A DNA stretch of 64,000 bases from Syntrophobacteraceae bacterium. Its GTDB lineage: Bacteria > Desulfobacterota > Syntrophobacteria > Syntrophobacterales > Syntrophobacteraceae. The position numbers and the translations under genes are program-made. Position 1 is the stretch's first letter, and each line of letters opens with the position of its first letter. Positions 35,454 through 42,750 of this stretch are shown here, piece by piece. The notes under the pieces were generated by a model. That model made no database searches. It was not told the DNA's origin and worked only from the letters and a program-made list of their open reading frames with translations. The stretch spans positions 62,001 to 126,000 of the forward strand of contig JALOOX010000001.1 of the NCBI GenBank assembly GCA_025454175.1, read 5' to 3'.

Positions 35454-36776
35454 TTACTCATGGAATGCCTTCAACAGGAAGTCCATGAGCAGGTCCCGCC
35501 GGTTCAAGGATGGGTCCTCGATGGCCCGCTCATGGAGGGCGCGGAGCACCCGGCCCACGGCCTCGCCGGGGCGGATTCCCAGGGCCTGCATGACGTCGGA
35601 TCCCTTCAGGGCCAGCTCACGAACCTCCATGGGAAAACCATCGGCCAGCTCGGCCAGGATTCGGCGACGGAGGTCCGGCCACTGCCCGTGAAGCTCCGGG
35701 AAATCGTGAGCGAGCACCCGGGCATGGGCTTCGGCCAGATCGATCCAGTCCCGAAGCAGGTCTCGGCCCACGCGGGACATGGCTCGGCGGAGCTCCGCCC
35801 CGGACCGGTCGTGCGAATCGGCCGTGATCTGATGCTCGACCAGGGAAGCCACTTCCCGACGATGGCGCGTCGAGGCCCGCCATCGCTGCAGGATGCCTTC
35901 GGCCATCCCAGAGCTGCCGGCGGGATCGGCCATGCAGCCCCGTGCCGCGGGACCGGGGGCATCCCGGCTGCTCGGAACACCCAGGTTGTGAAAGTACGCG
36001 GCCAGCCGAACCGTCGTGCCGGCGGGACACTCATGGACCGTTCGGGCAGCATGGCGAACGGCCTGCTCAGCGTCGTCAGCCGGACGATCCCCCCGGTCTC
36101 CACCCAACATTTCGGGGATGGTCTCTCGAATCACCCCGCCGCGCCACATGCACTCCACCCCTTCCGGCACCGCATTCCCCGCAAGCAGTCGCAGCCATTC
36201 GTCCCGGACCCGCTCGGGCGCCACCCGGCTCAGACCCGACACCTCACGGCGGAGGGCCTCGAAGGTGGCCTCCTCCAGGCGAAACCCGCAGGTCGAGATG
36301 AAACGGCCTGCCCGCAGCGCTCGGAGCGGGTCCTCCCGAAATCGCAGGGCGGAATCCCCCACCCCCCTCAGCAGACCCCGATGAAGATCCCGCAGTCCCC
36401 CGTGGGGATCCAGGAAGACGCCCGCCGGGAAAGACCATGCCATGGCGTTGACGGTGAAGTCCCGGCGCCCCAGATCGGCCAGGATCCCCGGCTCTCCCGG
36501 CGCCGGCACCGTCGTCACCTCAATGGCGCGGACCGGAGTCAGGACCTGGATGGTCCCATGCCGCAGGCCAATGGGAGCCACTCGTGGGAATAGCGTCAGC
36601 AGCAGGTCGGAAGGGGCGTCGGTAGCCAGGTCCCAGTCCTTCGCCTCGAGATCGCGGAAGGAATCCCGAATGGCTCCCCCGACGATCCAGACGGAGTGGC
36701 CCGCTTCATGGATGCGCTCCATGGCCGCGAGGACGTCGTCGGGGATGTTCCGGAGGGTCAGGTTTTCCGGAGACAT
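35454..36776 (-). CDS. CCA tRNA nucleotidyltransferase/poly(A) polymerase family protein
   Basis: Class II nucleotidyltransferase of 440 residues that adds or repairs the tRNA 3' CCA, or adenylates RNA. The head domain has VWIVGGAIRDSFRDLEAKDWDLATDAPSD (catalytic Asp pair), LRHGTIQVLT, GRRDFTVNAMAW and DPHGGLRDLHRGLLRGVGDSALRFREDPLRALRAGRF. In the C-terminal half the HD-like motif reads AAYFHNLG rather than HD, so the phosphohydrolase site is probably inactive. The C-terminus includes GSDVMQALGIRPGEAVGRVLRALHERAIEDP. CCA versus poly(A) specificity cannot be settled by eye. Repeat copy C lies just upstream. Confidence 0.9.
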   Translation of the reverse strand: MSPENLTLRNIPDDVLAAMERIHEAGHSVWIVGGAIRDSFRDLEAKDWDLATDAPSDLLLTLFPRVAPIGLRHGTIQVLTPVRAIEVTTVPAPGEPGILADLGRRDFTVNAMAWSFPAGVFLDPHGGLRDLHRGLLRGVGDSALRFREDPLRALRAGRFISTCGFRLEEATFEALRREVSGLSRVAPERVRDEWLRLLAGNAVPEGVECMWRGGVIRETIPEMLGGDRGDRPADDAEQAVRHAARTVHECPAGTTVRLAAYFHNLGVPSSRDAPGPAARGCMADPAGSSGMAEGILQRWRASTRHRREVASLVEHQITADSHDRSGAELRRAMSRVGRDLLRDWIDLAEAHARVLAHDFPELHGQWPDLRRRILAELADGFPMEVRELALKGSDVMQALGIRPGEAVGRVLRALHERAIEDPSLNRRDLLMDFLLKAFHE

Positions 36777-36793
36777 GGCAGGATTCCTGCTCT

Positions 36794-36886
36794 GAAAAGT
36801 TTCATGTTTAAGGTTTCAAGTCTAAAGTTAAAAACCAGCCCTCGTGAGCCCCTTTCATCGTTCAGGGTGCCCCGGGGGGGGCAGGA
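36794..36886 (-). repeat. Dispersed intergenic repeat, copy C (inverted)
   Basis: Read on the minus strand: core GGGGCACCCTGAACGATGAA, GGCTCACGAGGGCTGGTTTTTA, then heptads ACTTTAG, ACTTGAA, ACCTTAA, ACATGAA, ACTTTTC (36828 down to 36794). The heptad series is nearly identical to copy D at 47853-47887. Confidence 0.85.
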
Positions 36887-37009
36887 GGCGCTGCTGATGC
36901 TGAGCGCACCAGGTTGATGAGAATAGCTCATGGGCACGGGATGCGCAACGCAATGCCATTGACTTGACTGGTGCCACGGGCGAAGCCAGGCTTGCCCGTC
37001 ATTTTGCGC

Positions 37010-37038
37010 TTGATCTTTGGCTTTTTCTTCTCTATATG
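37010..37038 (+). promoter_or_regulatory. Promoter of the small membrane protein-leuL-leuA transcript
   Basis: TTGATC (37010-37015), a 17-nt spacer and TATATG (37033-37038) form a sigma-70-type promoter, predicting a start near 37045. Next genes on this strand are the small membrane protein (37112), leader peptide (37327) and leuA (37694). Confidence 0.55.
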
Positions 37039-37111
37039 ATGATTCTAAGCTGGTTGGACATCCATGATCCTGTCTTGAGCCCACATGAAGAGATGGATAA
37101 GGGGGGAAGTG

Positions 37112-37246
37112 ATGGAAGCGGTCAAAGTCATGGAAGAGGCGAACAAGATCATCGAGGATTTCACTCCGGGTCAGTTTGCCTTGTATATCGTATTATATTC
37201 CATTCAGATCGGCCTCTGTTTCTGGGTTGGCCTCAAGCTTCTCTGA
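37112..37246 (+). CDS. Small single-pass membrane protein (44 residues)
   Basis: Starts with ATG 37112 after an excellent Shine-Dalgarno run (AAGGGGGGAAGTG). Residues 1-18 are charged (MEAVKVMEEANKIIEDFTPG). Residues about 21-43 form one membrane helix (FALYIVLYSIQIGLCFWVGL, then KLL). I do not recognise the family. It sits between the promoter and the leucine leader peptide, so it is probably transcribed with leuA whether or not the attenuator terminates. Being upstream of the attenuator, it would be expressed even when leucine is plentiful. Confidence 0.7.
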   Translation: MEAVKVMEEANKIIEDFTPGQFALYIVLYSIQIGLCFWVGLKLL

Positions 37247-37326
37247 TGCTTCGATCGGCAACCGGAAGCTTCAGCATTCCCGTTTGGGGTGAGCCGGCAG
37301 TCAACAGCAAGGAACGGCGAAATCAT

Positions 37327-37437
37327 ATGGTGTCTGGAATGGCGTTGAATCTTCTCCTCCTTCTACTCCTCCTCAGCCTTATGGCCAGGACGCGGGAACC
37401 CAGCGCCTTCCGACCGGAGCAGCTCCCAATGAGCTGA
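37327..37437 (+). CDS. leuL: leu operon leader peptide
   Basis: A 36-residue frame beginning MVSGMALNLLLLLLLLSLMA. It has eight consecutive Leu codons (CTT CTC CTC CTT CTA CTC CTC CTC, 37351-37374) plus further Leu codons on either side. AAGGAAC lies before the ATG at workable spacing. The stop at 37437 is 23 nt before the attenuator hairpin. Ribosome stalling in the Leu run when charged tRNA-Leu is scarce would leave 37392-37401 free to form the antiterminator. The peptide itself needs no function. This is the classic arrangement for attenuation of leuA, which lies downstream. Confidence 0.88.
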   Translation: MVSGMALNLLLLLLLLSLMARTREPSAFRPEQLPMS

Positions 37438-37498
37438 CTCCCGCAGCCAGACAGAGTGCAAAAGGCCATGGGTTCCCGCCCATGGCCTTTTTGTTTTT
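37392..37498 (+). terminator. Leucine attenuator: antiterminator and intrinsic terminator
   Basis: Terminator: AAAGGCCATGGG (37461-37472) pairs perfectly with CCCATGGCCTTT (37479-37490), 6-nt loop, then TTGTTTTT. Antiterminator: GCGGGAACCC (37392-37401, within leuL) is exactly complementary to GGGTTCCCGC (37470-37479), which includes the end of the 5' terminator arm, the loop and the start of the 3' arm. The two structures exclude each other. Stalling on the Leu codons would favour the antiterminator and expression of leuA. Confidence 0.88.
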
Positions 37499-37693
37499 GC
37501 TTCATGAATCATCGACCCCGAAAGATGACGGAGGTCGCGGGAGACCGGAAGGAGGTGAGGAGCATGGGGCTTACTGGCCCAGTGGGTTTATCTAGAGATC
37601 GGAGAGAATCGGAGTACAAGGGGCGCGAATTTTCCATGCGCCAGGCCATGCAGCGAGTCATGTCAAGAATTCAGCCACGGCAAAGGAGTCCCC

Positions 37694-39205
37694 ATGAGCC
37701 GCAAGATCATTGTTTTCGACACCACCCTGAGAGACGGTGAGCAGGTTCCAGGAGCCAAGCTCAACAAGAGACAGAAAATCGAGATTGCCGAACAGCTGGC
37801 CAAGCTGGGAGTTGACGTCATCGAAGCCGGCTTTCCCTGCTCGTCTCCCGAGGATCTCAAGGCCATCCAGGCCGTCTCGGAGCAGGTGAAGGGTCCCGTC
37901 ATCGCGGGCCTCGCCAGGGCCGTGCAGCAGGACATCGACATCGCCTGGGACGCCGTCCGGAACGCGGAGCGACCGCGGATCCACGTTTTTCTGGGCTCCT
38001 CGGACATTCACCTCCAGAAGAAGCTGCGCCAGGACCGTGATTCGGCCCTCCAGCGAGCCGTCGACGCCGTCAAGTATGCCAAGAAATACTGCGAGGACGT
38101 GGAGTATTCCACCGAGGACGCATCCCGAACGGACTTCGAATACCTGTGCCGCGTCATCGACGCCGTCATCGCCAACGGCGCCACGGTCGTCAATGTCCCG
38201 GACACCGTCGGTTATGCCACGCCGGACGAGTTCGGTGACCTCATCAGGAGACTTCGCGAGGGGGTGCCCGCCCTCGACAAGGTGACCCTCAGCGTCCACT
38301 GCCACAACGACCTGGGACTGGCGGTGGCCAACAGCCTGTCGGCCGTTCGGAACGGCGCCCAGCAGGTGGAGTGCACCATCAACGGTGTGGGAGAGCGGGC
38401 CGGCAATGCCTCGCTGGAGGAGATCGTCATGGCGATCAAGACCCGCCACGCCGTTTACCAGGCCCATACGGACATCAAGACCACGGAAATCTACCGCACG
38501 AGCCGCATGGTGAGCCGCCTCATGAACATCCCCGTGCAGCCCAACAAGGCCGTCGTCGGGGCCAATGCCTTCGCCCACTCGTCCGGCATCCACCAGGACG
38601 GAATCCTCAAGGACCGCACGACCTACGAGATCATGAAGCCCGAGGACGTGGGAATCAAGGAGCACGCCATCGTCCTCACGGCGCGCTCCGGGCGGGCGGC
38701 GCTGCGCCATCGGCTGGGAGACCTCGGCTACGAGCCCACCCCGGAGCAGTTCGAAAGGGTCTACCAGCGATTCATCAACGTGGCCGACCGCAAAAAGGAG
38801 ATCAGCAGCCGAGACCTCAGCACCATCGTCGAGATCGAGCTCACCAAAGTGCCGGAAACCTTCTCCTTCCACAGCCTCCAGATCATGAGCGGCAACACCA
38901 TGACTCCCCTCGCCTCGGTGTGTCTCACGCGGGAGGGCGAAACCATCACCGACGCCGCCACGGGCAACGGCCCGGTCGACGCGGTGTTCAACTGCATCGA
39001 GCGGATCATCGGGCAGCAGGGCATCCTCCGGGACTATGACCTCAAAGCCGTCACCATGGGAAAGGACGCCCTGGGCGAAGCCATGGTGAGGGTGGAAATC
39101 GAAGGATCCGTGTACTCGGGCATCGGCACCAGCCCGGACGTCATCGAGGCCAGCGGCCGGGCTTACCTCAATGCCTTCAACCGATTTTTCGCCAACTCAC
39201 ATTGA
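37694..39205 (+). CDS. leuA: 2-isopropylmalate synthase
   Basis: Condenses acetyl-CoA with 2-ketoisovalerate, the first committed step of leucine synthesis, in the cytosol. The catalytic barrel has [16 protein letters not shown] (metal Asp and catalytic Arg), [37 protein letters not shown] (HxH metal ligands) and [21 protein letters not shown]. The C-terminal regulatory domain for leucine feedback covers about 390-500 ([25 protein letters not shown]...[18 protein letters not shown]). At 503 residues it has the bacterial LeuA1 length. AAAGGAG lies 6 nt before ATG. It is controlled by the upstream leucine attenuator and presumably by feedback. Confidence 0.95.
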   Translation: MSRKIIVFDTTLRDGEQVPGAKLNKRQKIEIAEQLAKLGVDVIEAGFPCSSPEDLKAIQAVSEQVKGPVIAGLARAVQQDIDIAWDAVRNAERPRIHVFLGSSDIHLQKKLRQDRDSALQRAVDAVKYAKKYCEDVEYSTEDASRTDFEYLCRVIDAVIANGATVVNVPDTVGYATPDEFGDLIRRLREGVPALDKVTLSVHCHNDLGLAVANSLSAVRNGAQQVECTINGVGERAGNASLEEIVMAIKTRHAVYQAHTDIKTTEIYRTSRMVSRLMNIPVQPNKAVVGANAFAHSSGIHQDGILKDRTTYEIMKPEDVGIKEHAIVLTARSGRAALRHRLGDLGYEPTPEQFERVYQRFINVADRKKEISSRDLSTIVEIELTKVPETFSFHSLQIMSGNTMTPLASVCLTREGETITDAATGNGPVDAVFNCIERIIGQQGILRDYDLKAVTMGKDALGEAMVRVEIEGSVYSGIGTSPDVIEASGRAYLNAFNRFFANSH

Positions 39206-39226
39206 GGGATAAAGGGCGAGGTACCG

Positions 39227-39254
39227 GTTTCAGGTTTCAGGTTTCAGGTTTGAG
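39227..39254. repeat. 7-nt-period tandem repeat GTTTCAG
   Basis: Three exact GTTTCAG units and one GTTTGAG follow leuA. The reverse complement (CTGAAAC) resembles the AC.TGAA heptads of the dispersed repeat. The rest of the 296-nt leuA-to-39502 gap shows no gene. Confidence 0.8.
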
Positions 39255-39501
39255 CTCAAAAGCCTTGGCAGGATTCGTGAGTTGAGGTTCGAGGCTCGGG
39301 GGAGCGGAAGGGGGTGAGCAGGGTCGAGCTTTGCCTGGCCCTTGCCCCCCTCTCTCGGCAACATTGGGGGGCTGGTCGCGGGTGGCGGCGCGGATTCAGA
39401 CAATGCGTACCGGTCGAGATCTGGCCGCCGTGTCACTTCGGACGCGGGCGTGAGCGCTCCTGCTTCTTGCCAAGAGAGGCGATCCTCGGTATAGTCGACG
39501 C

Positions 39502-39759
39502 ATGAGACGAATCATTCGGATTACCCTTGGCGTGGTTTTCATTGTTCTGGGAATACTGGGACTGTTTCTTCCCGTCCTTCAGGGGGTGCTGTTCCTCATC
39601 ATCGGCGTATTTTTGCTGGCGTCCCAGATTCCGTTATTCGCCCGCATTTTCTGCTGGATTCAAGAGAAATTCCCCGCGCTGGAGCGACTCGTGGAGCGCA
39701 TGCGCGAGCGCGTTCACCACGAGTGGCATCCCCCGCCCTGTCCTCCCGAGAAGGACTGA
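39502..39759 (+). CDS. Small PGPGW-like transmembrane protein
   Basis: An 85-residue inner-membrane protein with two closely spaced helices: IIRITLGVVFIVLGILGLFLP (3-23) and GVLFLIIGVFLLASQIPLFARIF (29-51). A basic amphipathic tail follows (ERLVERMRERVHHEWHP). The turn LFLPVLQGVLFLIIGV resembles the PGPGW family turn (LPVLPGW.LL), with Gln-Gly in place of Pro-Gly. Function is unknown. ATG 39502 follows the motif ATAGTCGACGC without a strong Shine-Dalgarno site. The DsrE-like gene starts 33 nt downstream. Confidence 0.75.
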   Translation: MRRIIRITLGVVFIVLGILGLFLPVLQGVLFLIIGVFLLASQIPLFARIFCWIQEKFPALERLVERMRERVHHEWHPPPCPPEKD

Positions 39760-39791
39760 ATCCAGAAACTCCCAACACGCAAAGGAGCATC

Positions 39792-40139
39792 ATGAGTCAG
39801 GCCGTTTTGCTCGCCTTCAATGGAGACCCCATGTGCTTCATGCATGTGCTGCTCAACGCCCTGGACATGGACGATAAAGGCGCCACGGCAAGGATCATAC
39901 TGGAGGGCGCATCCACACAGCTCATACCCGAGCTCACCCGGGAGGACGGCCCCCTGGTGAAGCTCTATGAAAAGGCGAAGTCCCGCGGGCTCATGGAAGG
40001 AGCCTGCCGGGCCTGCTCGAACAAGATGGGGACCCTGGAGGCGGCACGGCAGGAGGGATTGCGTCTCCTGGACGACATGAGCGGGCACCCGTCCATTGAA
40101 AGCTATCGCAGGCAGGGTTTCGAGATCATCACTTTCTGA
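39792..40139 (+). CDS. DsrE-like cytoplasmic protein
   Basis: A 115-residue protein related to the DsrE/DsrF fold, found in sulfur relay and in unknown cytoplasmic roles. It opens with MSQAVLLAFNGDPMCFMHVLLNALDM, followed by ARIILEGASTQLIPELTREDGPLVKLYEKAKSRGLMEGACRACSNKMG. The Cys pair in GACRACSNK could carry persulfide, as in DsrE proteins, but this is inference. I chose ATG 39792 because AAAGGAG precedes it; the open frame extends to 39723 inside the previous gene. A hairpin element follows the stop. Confidence 0.8.
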   Translation: MSQAVLLAFNGDPMCFMHVLLNALDMDDKGATARIILEGASTQLIPELTREDGPLVKLYEKAKSRGLMEGACRACSNKMGTLEAARQEGLRLLDDMSGHPSIESYRRQGFEIITF

Positions 40140-40179
40140 AATCTGCGTGCTGAGTAGCGGCCCGGGCTCTTCCGGCCGC

Positions 40180-40310
40180 AATGCTGTTGAAACAAGCTCA
40201 TTCATCTGGCGGGGTGGATGCCATGGGCCAAGCGGAGCTTGCCCATGCGAGCTTGTCTGAGCACGGGCAAGCTCCGCTTAGCCCGCGCCACCTCTTGATT
40301 CAACAGCATT
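40180..40310. repeat. REP-pair-like double hairpin element
   Basis: Outer arms AATGCTGTTGAAACAAG (40180-40196) and CTTGATTCAACAGCATT (40294-40310) are inverted with one mismatch. Inner arms 40225-40248 and 40261-40284 are inverted with two mismatches, and each is itself a hairpin (CATGGGC...AAGC-GGA-GCTT-GCCCATG; CGGGC-AAGC-TCC-GCTT-A-GCCCG). Two head-to-head hairpin units resemble a bacterial interspersed mosaic element. It lies between convergent genes ending at 40139 and 40389. Confidence 0.75.
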
Positions 40311-40388
40311 GCCCTCCGGCCGAGAGTGCGGCCCCGAAGCCCGGGTACAGGGATCAGTCCGTCTCCCATGCGCTGGACCATCGACGGG

Positions 40389-41117
40389 TCAGGCCACGGG
40401 AAGGTTGGATTCCGCGAACTTCCAGTTGATGAGGTGCTCGATCACGTTCTTGACATAGTCCGAGCGGAGGTTCTGGTAGTCCAGGTAGTAGGCGTGCTCC
40501 CACACGTCGATGGTCAGAAGGGGGACCTGGCCATGGATGATGGGAGTTTCGGCGTTGGACGTATTCACCACCTTCAGCCGGTCCTCTTCCACCACGAGCC
40601 ACGCCCAGCCGCTGCCAAACTGTGACATGGCGGCGCTGGTCAGCTCCTTCTTGAAATTCTCGTAGCTTCCGAAAGCGGCATCCAGGCGTCTGGCCATTTC
40701 CCCCTCGGGCTTTCCGCCGCCCCCGGGAGCCAGGCTCTTCCAGTAGAAATCATGATTCCAGGACTGGGCTGCGTTGTTGAAAGTGGAGGCTTTATCCGCA
40801 AAACCCGAGGTCTTCTGCACAATATCCTTGAGCGACAGTCCGGCAAGAGGGGTGCCCTTGATGAGCTCAAGGGTTCTGTCAACGTACGCCCCGTGATGCT
40901 TCCCGTGATGGAACCCGATGGTTTTCCTCGAAATGTAGGGCTCGAGGGCGTTCTCCTTGTAGGGAAGCTCGGGAAGCGCCACGGTGGCGGCGCCTCCGGT
41001 CCTTGAATCGCACCCGCTCAGGCCGGCCATCCCCGCCCCGAGCAAGACGATGCCCCCCGCCGCACTCAAAATGAAATTCCTTCGGCTGATCTCCCCTTCG
41101 ACCGTCTGAATCGGCAT
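40389..41117 (-). CDS. Exported Fe/Mn superoxide dismutase (Tat/lipoprotein type)
   Basis: Dismutates superoxide. The enzyme part has the four metal ligands in context: His in GFHHGKHHGAYVDR, His in AQSWNHDFYW and Asp/His in TIDVWEHAYYLDYQN. QFGSGWAWLV is the usual active-site core. The N-terminus is unusual for this normally cytosolic family: ISRRNFILSAAGG carries a twin-arginine motif, followed by a hydrophobic helix and a lipobox-like GLSGC at about residues 33-37. This suggests Tat export and membrane anchoring in the periplasm. I chose ATG 41117 (AGAGGAGG upstream) instead of the open frame start at 41300, which runs through a repeat array. Metal preference is not decided. Confidence 0.92.
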   Translation of the reverse strand: MPIQTVEGEISRRNFILSAAGGIVLLGAGMAGLSGCDSRTGGAATVALPELPYKENALEPYISRKTIGFHHGKHHGAYVDRTLELIKGTPLAGLSLKDIVQKTSGFADKASTFNNAAQSWNHDFYWKSLAPGGGGKPEGEMARRLDAAFGSYENFKKELTSAAMSQFGSGWAWLVVEEDRLKVVNTSNAETPIIHGQVPLLTIDVWEHAYYLDYQNLRSDYVKNVIEHLINWKFAESNLPVA

Positions 41118-41220
41118 AAGAACCTCCTCTTTGAGAGCCAACTCCAGTGAACCCTGGTTTGAAATTTCATATCCACTGGCAACACCCCTGTCAAGCGCCG
41201 CTCCGACTTGAGAGACGAGG

Positions 41221-41268
41221 AGATGGGGAGATGGGGAGATGGGGAGATGGGGAGATGGGGAGATGGGG
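41221..41268. repeat. 8-nt tandem repeat (AGATGGGG x6)
   Basis: Six exact copies of AGATGGGG, preceded by one diverged copy AGACGAGG, about 105 nt upstream of the superoxide dismutase start. Copy number of such arrays can change by slippage; at this distance it could alter the spacing or bending of the sod promoter region. The rest of the gap 41118-41368 shows no gene. Confidence 0.9.
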
Positions 41269-41368
41269 AGAGTCGGGAATCGTGGATGGGAAGACCGCAA
41301 TAGAACGACGCCTGGGAGGGGCCGAGCCCCTCCCAGGCCATTACAGGGAGCGCGTCTTCCCGCCGTCG

Positions 41369-42271
41369 TCAGGTCAGGAGGAACTCATGGATCATCTCCT
41401 CCCACTTCAGATCGTGGAGGTTTCCCATGATATCGTCCACGATCTCGCCACCGGTCGCGGCCAAGGACATGCCGTAGGTCTCGGCGACCTTCGCCTCGAG
41501 CCGCCCGGCTTCGGCGTTCACCCAGGCTGCCGCCTCGCGCTCAAAGAGGAGGTTCTTGAGGTTGGATCGGAGCTCCAGGGGTTCAACCACCATCAGCCAT
41601 CCCAGGCCGTAGGGGTCATGGTGAGCCAGCTCGGGACGGCTGGCGACCCGCTGGTTGGTCGCCACAACGACGCCCTTCATGGGCGAAAGGACGTCGGCCT
41701 CTTTCCCGCCCTTGTGGATGCGCCACCCGACCTCGGTCTGAGCCACCTGGGCCCCGATTTTCGGCAGGTCGATCTCCGTGGGCCGTCCCACCAGCTTGAG
41801 GGCGAAATCATCCATTCCGACGCGGACGAACCCGCCGTGCTCGACCCGGGCCCAGCTGTGTCCCCGGTGATAGTAGTAGCTATCGGCAACCTGAAAGCCC
41901 GAAACCTTGCTCGTATGCACCGCGCCCGCCGCTGCCGCCAGGTCGGATTCCTCCAGGTACTGGTCGAACTCGCACACGTTGCAGCGATAACCGTTGGCGC
42001 AGTAATGGTACTGGACTCGTCCCGTCAGCATGTGACGGCATTCCCGCTGATGCAGCTCCCTGTTCCTCATGAGCTGCTGCCATCCGCCGCCGTCGCCTTT
42101 CCGCTCGAGGCTGCGAACCATGGCCTTGTCGAAGGGGCAGCTGAGGCAGTCGTAGGCGTTGTCGCAAAGTTTGAGATTGATAATCCCGGCCTTCATCCAG
42201 ATGCACTGGTTGTCCGTCAATGAGAAGACCTGGGGACCTCTTTTCTTACTGGTATTGACTTTCGCTTTCAT
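41369..42271 (-). CDS. GcvH-like domain protein with Cys-rich N-terminal region
   Basis: A 300-residue cytoplasmic protein. Residues about 25-115 contain eight cysteines with spaced pairs (CIWMKAGIINLKLCDNAYDCLSCPFDKA; CRHML; YHYCANGYRCNVCEFDQYL), likely for metal or Fe-S. Residues about 140-230 resemble glycine cleavage H protein: YYYHRGHSWARVEHGGFVRVGMDDFALKLVGRPTEIDLPKIG and HKGGKEADVLSPMKGVVVATN. The lipoyl lysine position (VES-K-A in GcvH) is not clearly kept; the Lys in GGKEADVLSP is the nearest. It is not next to other glycine cleavage genes. ATG 42271 has GGAGG 5 nt upstream, better than 42298. Confidence 0.8.
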   Translation of the reverse strand: MKAKVNTSKKRGPQVFSLTDNQCIWMKAGIINLKLCDNAYDCLSCPFDKAMVRSLERKGDGGGWQQLMRNRELHQRECRHMLTGRVQYHYCANGYRCNVCEFDQYLEESDLAAAAGAVHTSKVSGFQVADSYYYHRGHSWARVEHGGFVRVGMDDFALKLVGRPTEIDLPKIGAQVAQTEVGWRIHKGGKEADVLSPMKGVVVATNQRVASRPELAHHDPYGLGWLMVVEPLELRSNLKNLLFEREAAAWVNAEAGRLEAKVAETYGMSLAATGGEIVDDIMGNLHDLKWEEMIHEFLLT

Positions 42272-42610
42272 GACCGCCTCCTGCGTTTTGGGCTTCATCT
42301 CAACTGCTGATCCTCTTCATGATCAACTTCCGTGCCAATCCATGGAGCTTCCGGAAGGATGCAGACCCCGCCGCGCCGTGGACCCAGGCAATCAGCATTG
42401 GAGCGGGCATCGCCCGGGGGTTTGAAATGCGCGGCCAAGGGCTCGCGGCCCGGAGCTTTTCCCGCCCCGCGAGCCCCGGCGTCACCGCGAGGTGCCGTCC
42501 TACATCCTCATTGACAAAAAGATACTCTGATGATTTGTATATTCTCGGTTCAGGTGACGAGGGGGTGTGCAACCATGGGCATGAGCCGCAAGTCTTCTTC
42601 TCGAGAGCAT

Positions 42611-42696
42611 CCGAACTGTTAAGATTCTGAACACTCCTGCCTGGAACTGACTCTTCATGGCGGCAGCGACGAAAGATTCGCCGATCTGTTAAGATT
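42611..42696. promoter_or_regulatory. Paired 16-bp direct repeats before the kinase-regulator operon
   Basis: CCGAACTGTTAAGATT (42611-42626) recurs as CCGATCTGTTAAGATT (42681-42696), 15 of 16 identical and 70 bp (near seven helical turns) apart. Both are followed by similar sequence ending in CACTCC or CACCCC. The second lies 55 bp before ATG 42751. They could be sites for the sigma-54 response regulator encoded downstream. The region 42503-42540 also has a TTGACA and a TATATT but at 21-nt spacing. Confidence 0.5.
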
Positions 42697-42750
42697 TTTC
42701 ACCCCTTGTTCAGAAACTGTACACTCCGACGTTTTGCGGGATCTTCGGCC

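Noticed and set aside
34134-36593. 819-codon open frame on the plus strand across the CBS-ACT, GlsB and CCA genes
   Set aside because: It runs antisense through two recognised families and out of frame through GlsB, with no family-like motifs.
37510-37690. T-box or leucine riboswitch in front of leuA
   Set aside because: No AGGGTGG-type T-box sequence is present, and the leader peptide with terminator/antiterminator explains the region.
37564-37740. 58-codon frame with a very good Shine-Dalgarno (GGAGGTGAGGAGC) overlapping the leuA start
   Set aside because: It is Arg/Gln-rich, runs out of frame into leuA for 47 nt and has no recognisable features. It might be a coupling ORF, but I cannot support it.
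41221-41268. CRISPR array
   Set aside because: The units are only 8 nt and have no spacers. No array of direct repeats with spacers and no cas gene is present anywhere in the window.
41118-41300. Longer N-terminus for the superoxide dismutase (start at 41300)
   Set aside because: It would translate the AGATGGGG array into Ser-Pro-His repeats and hide the Tat signal; the ATG at 41117 has a strong ribosome site.
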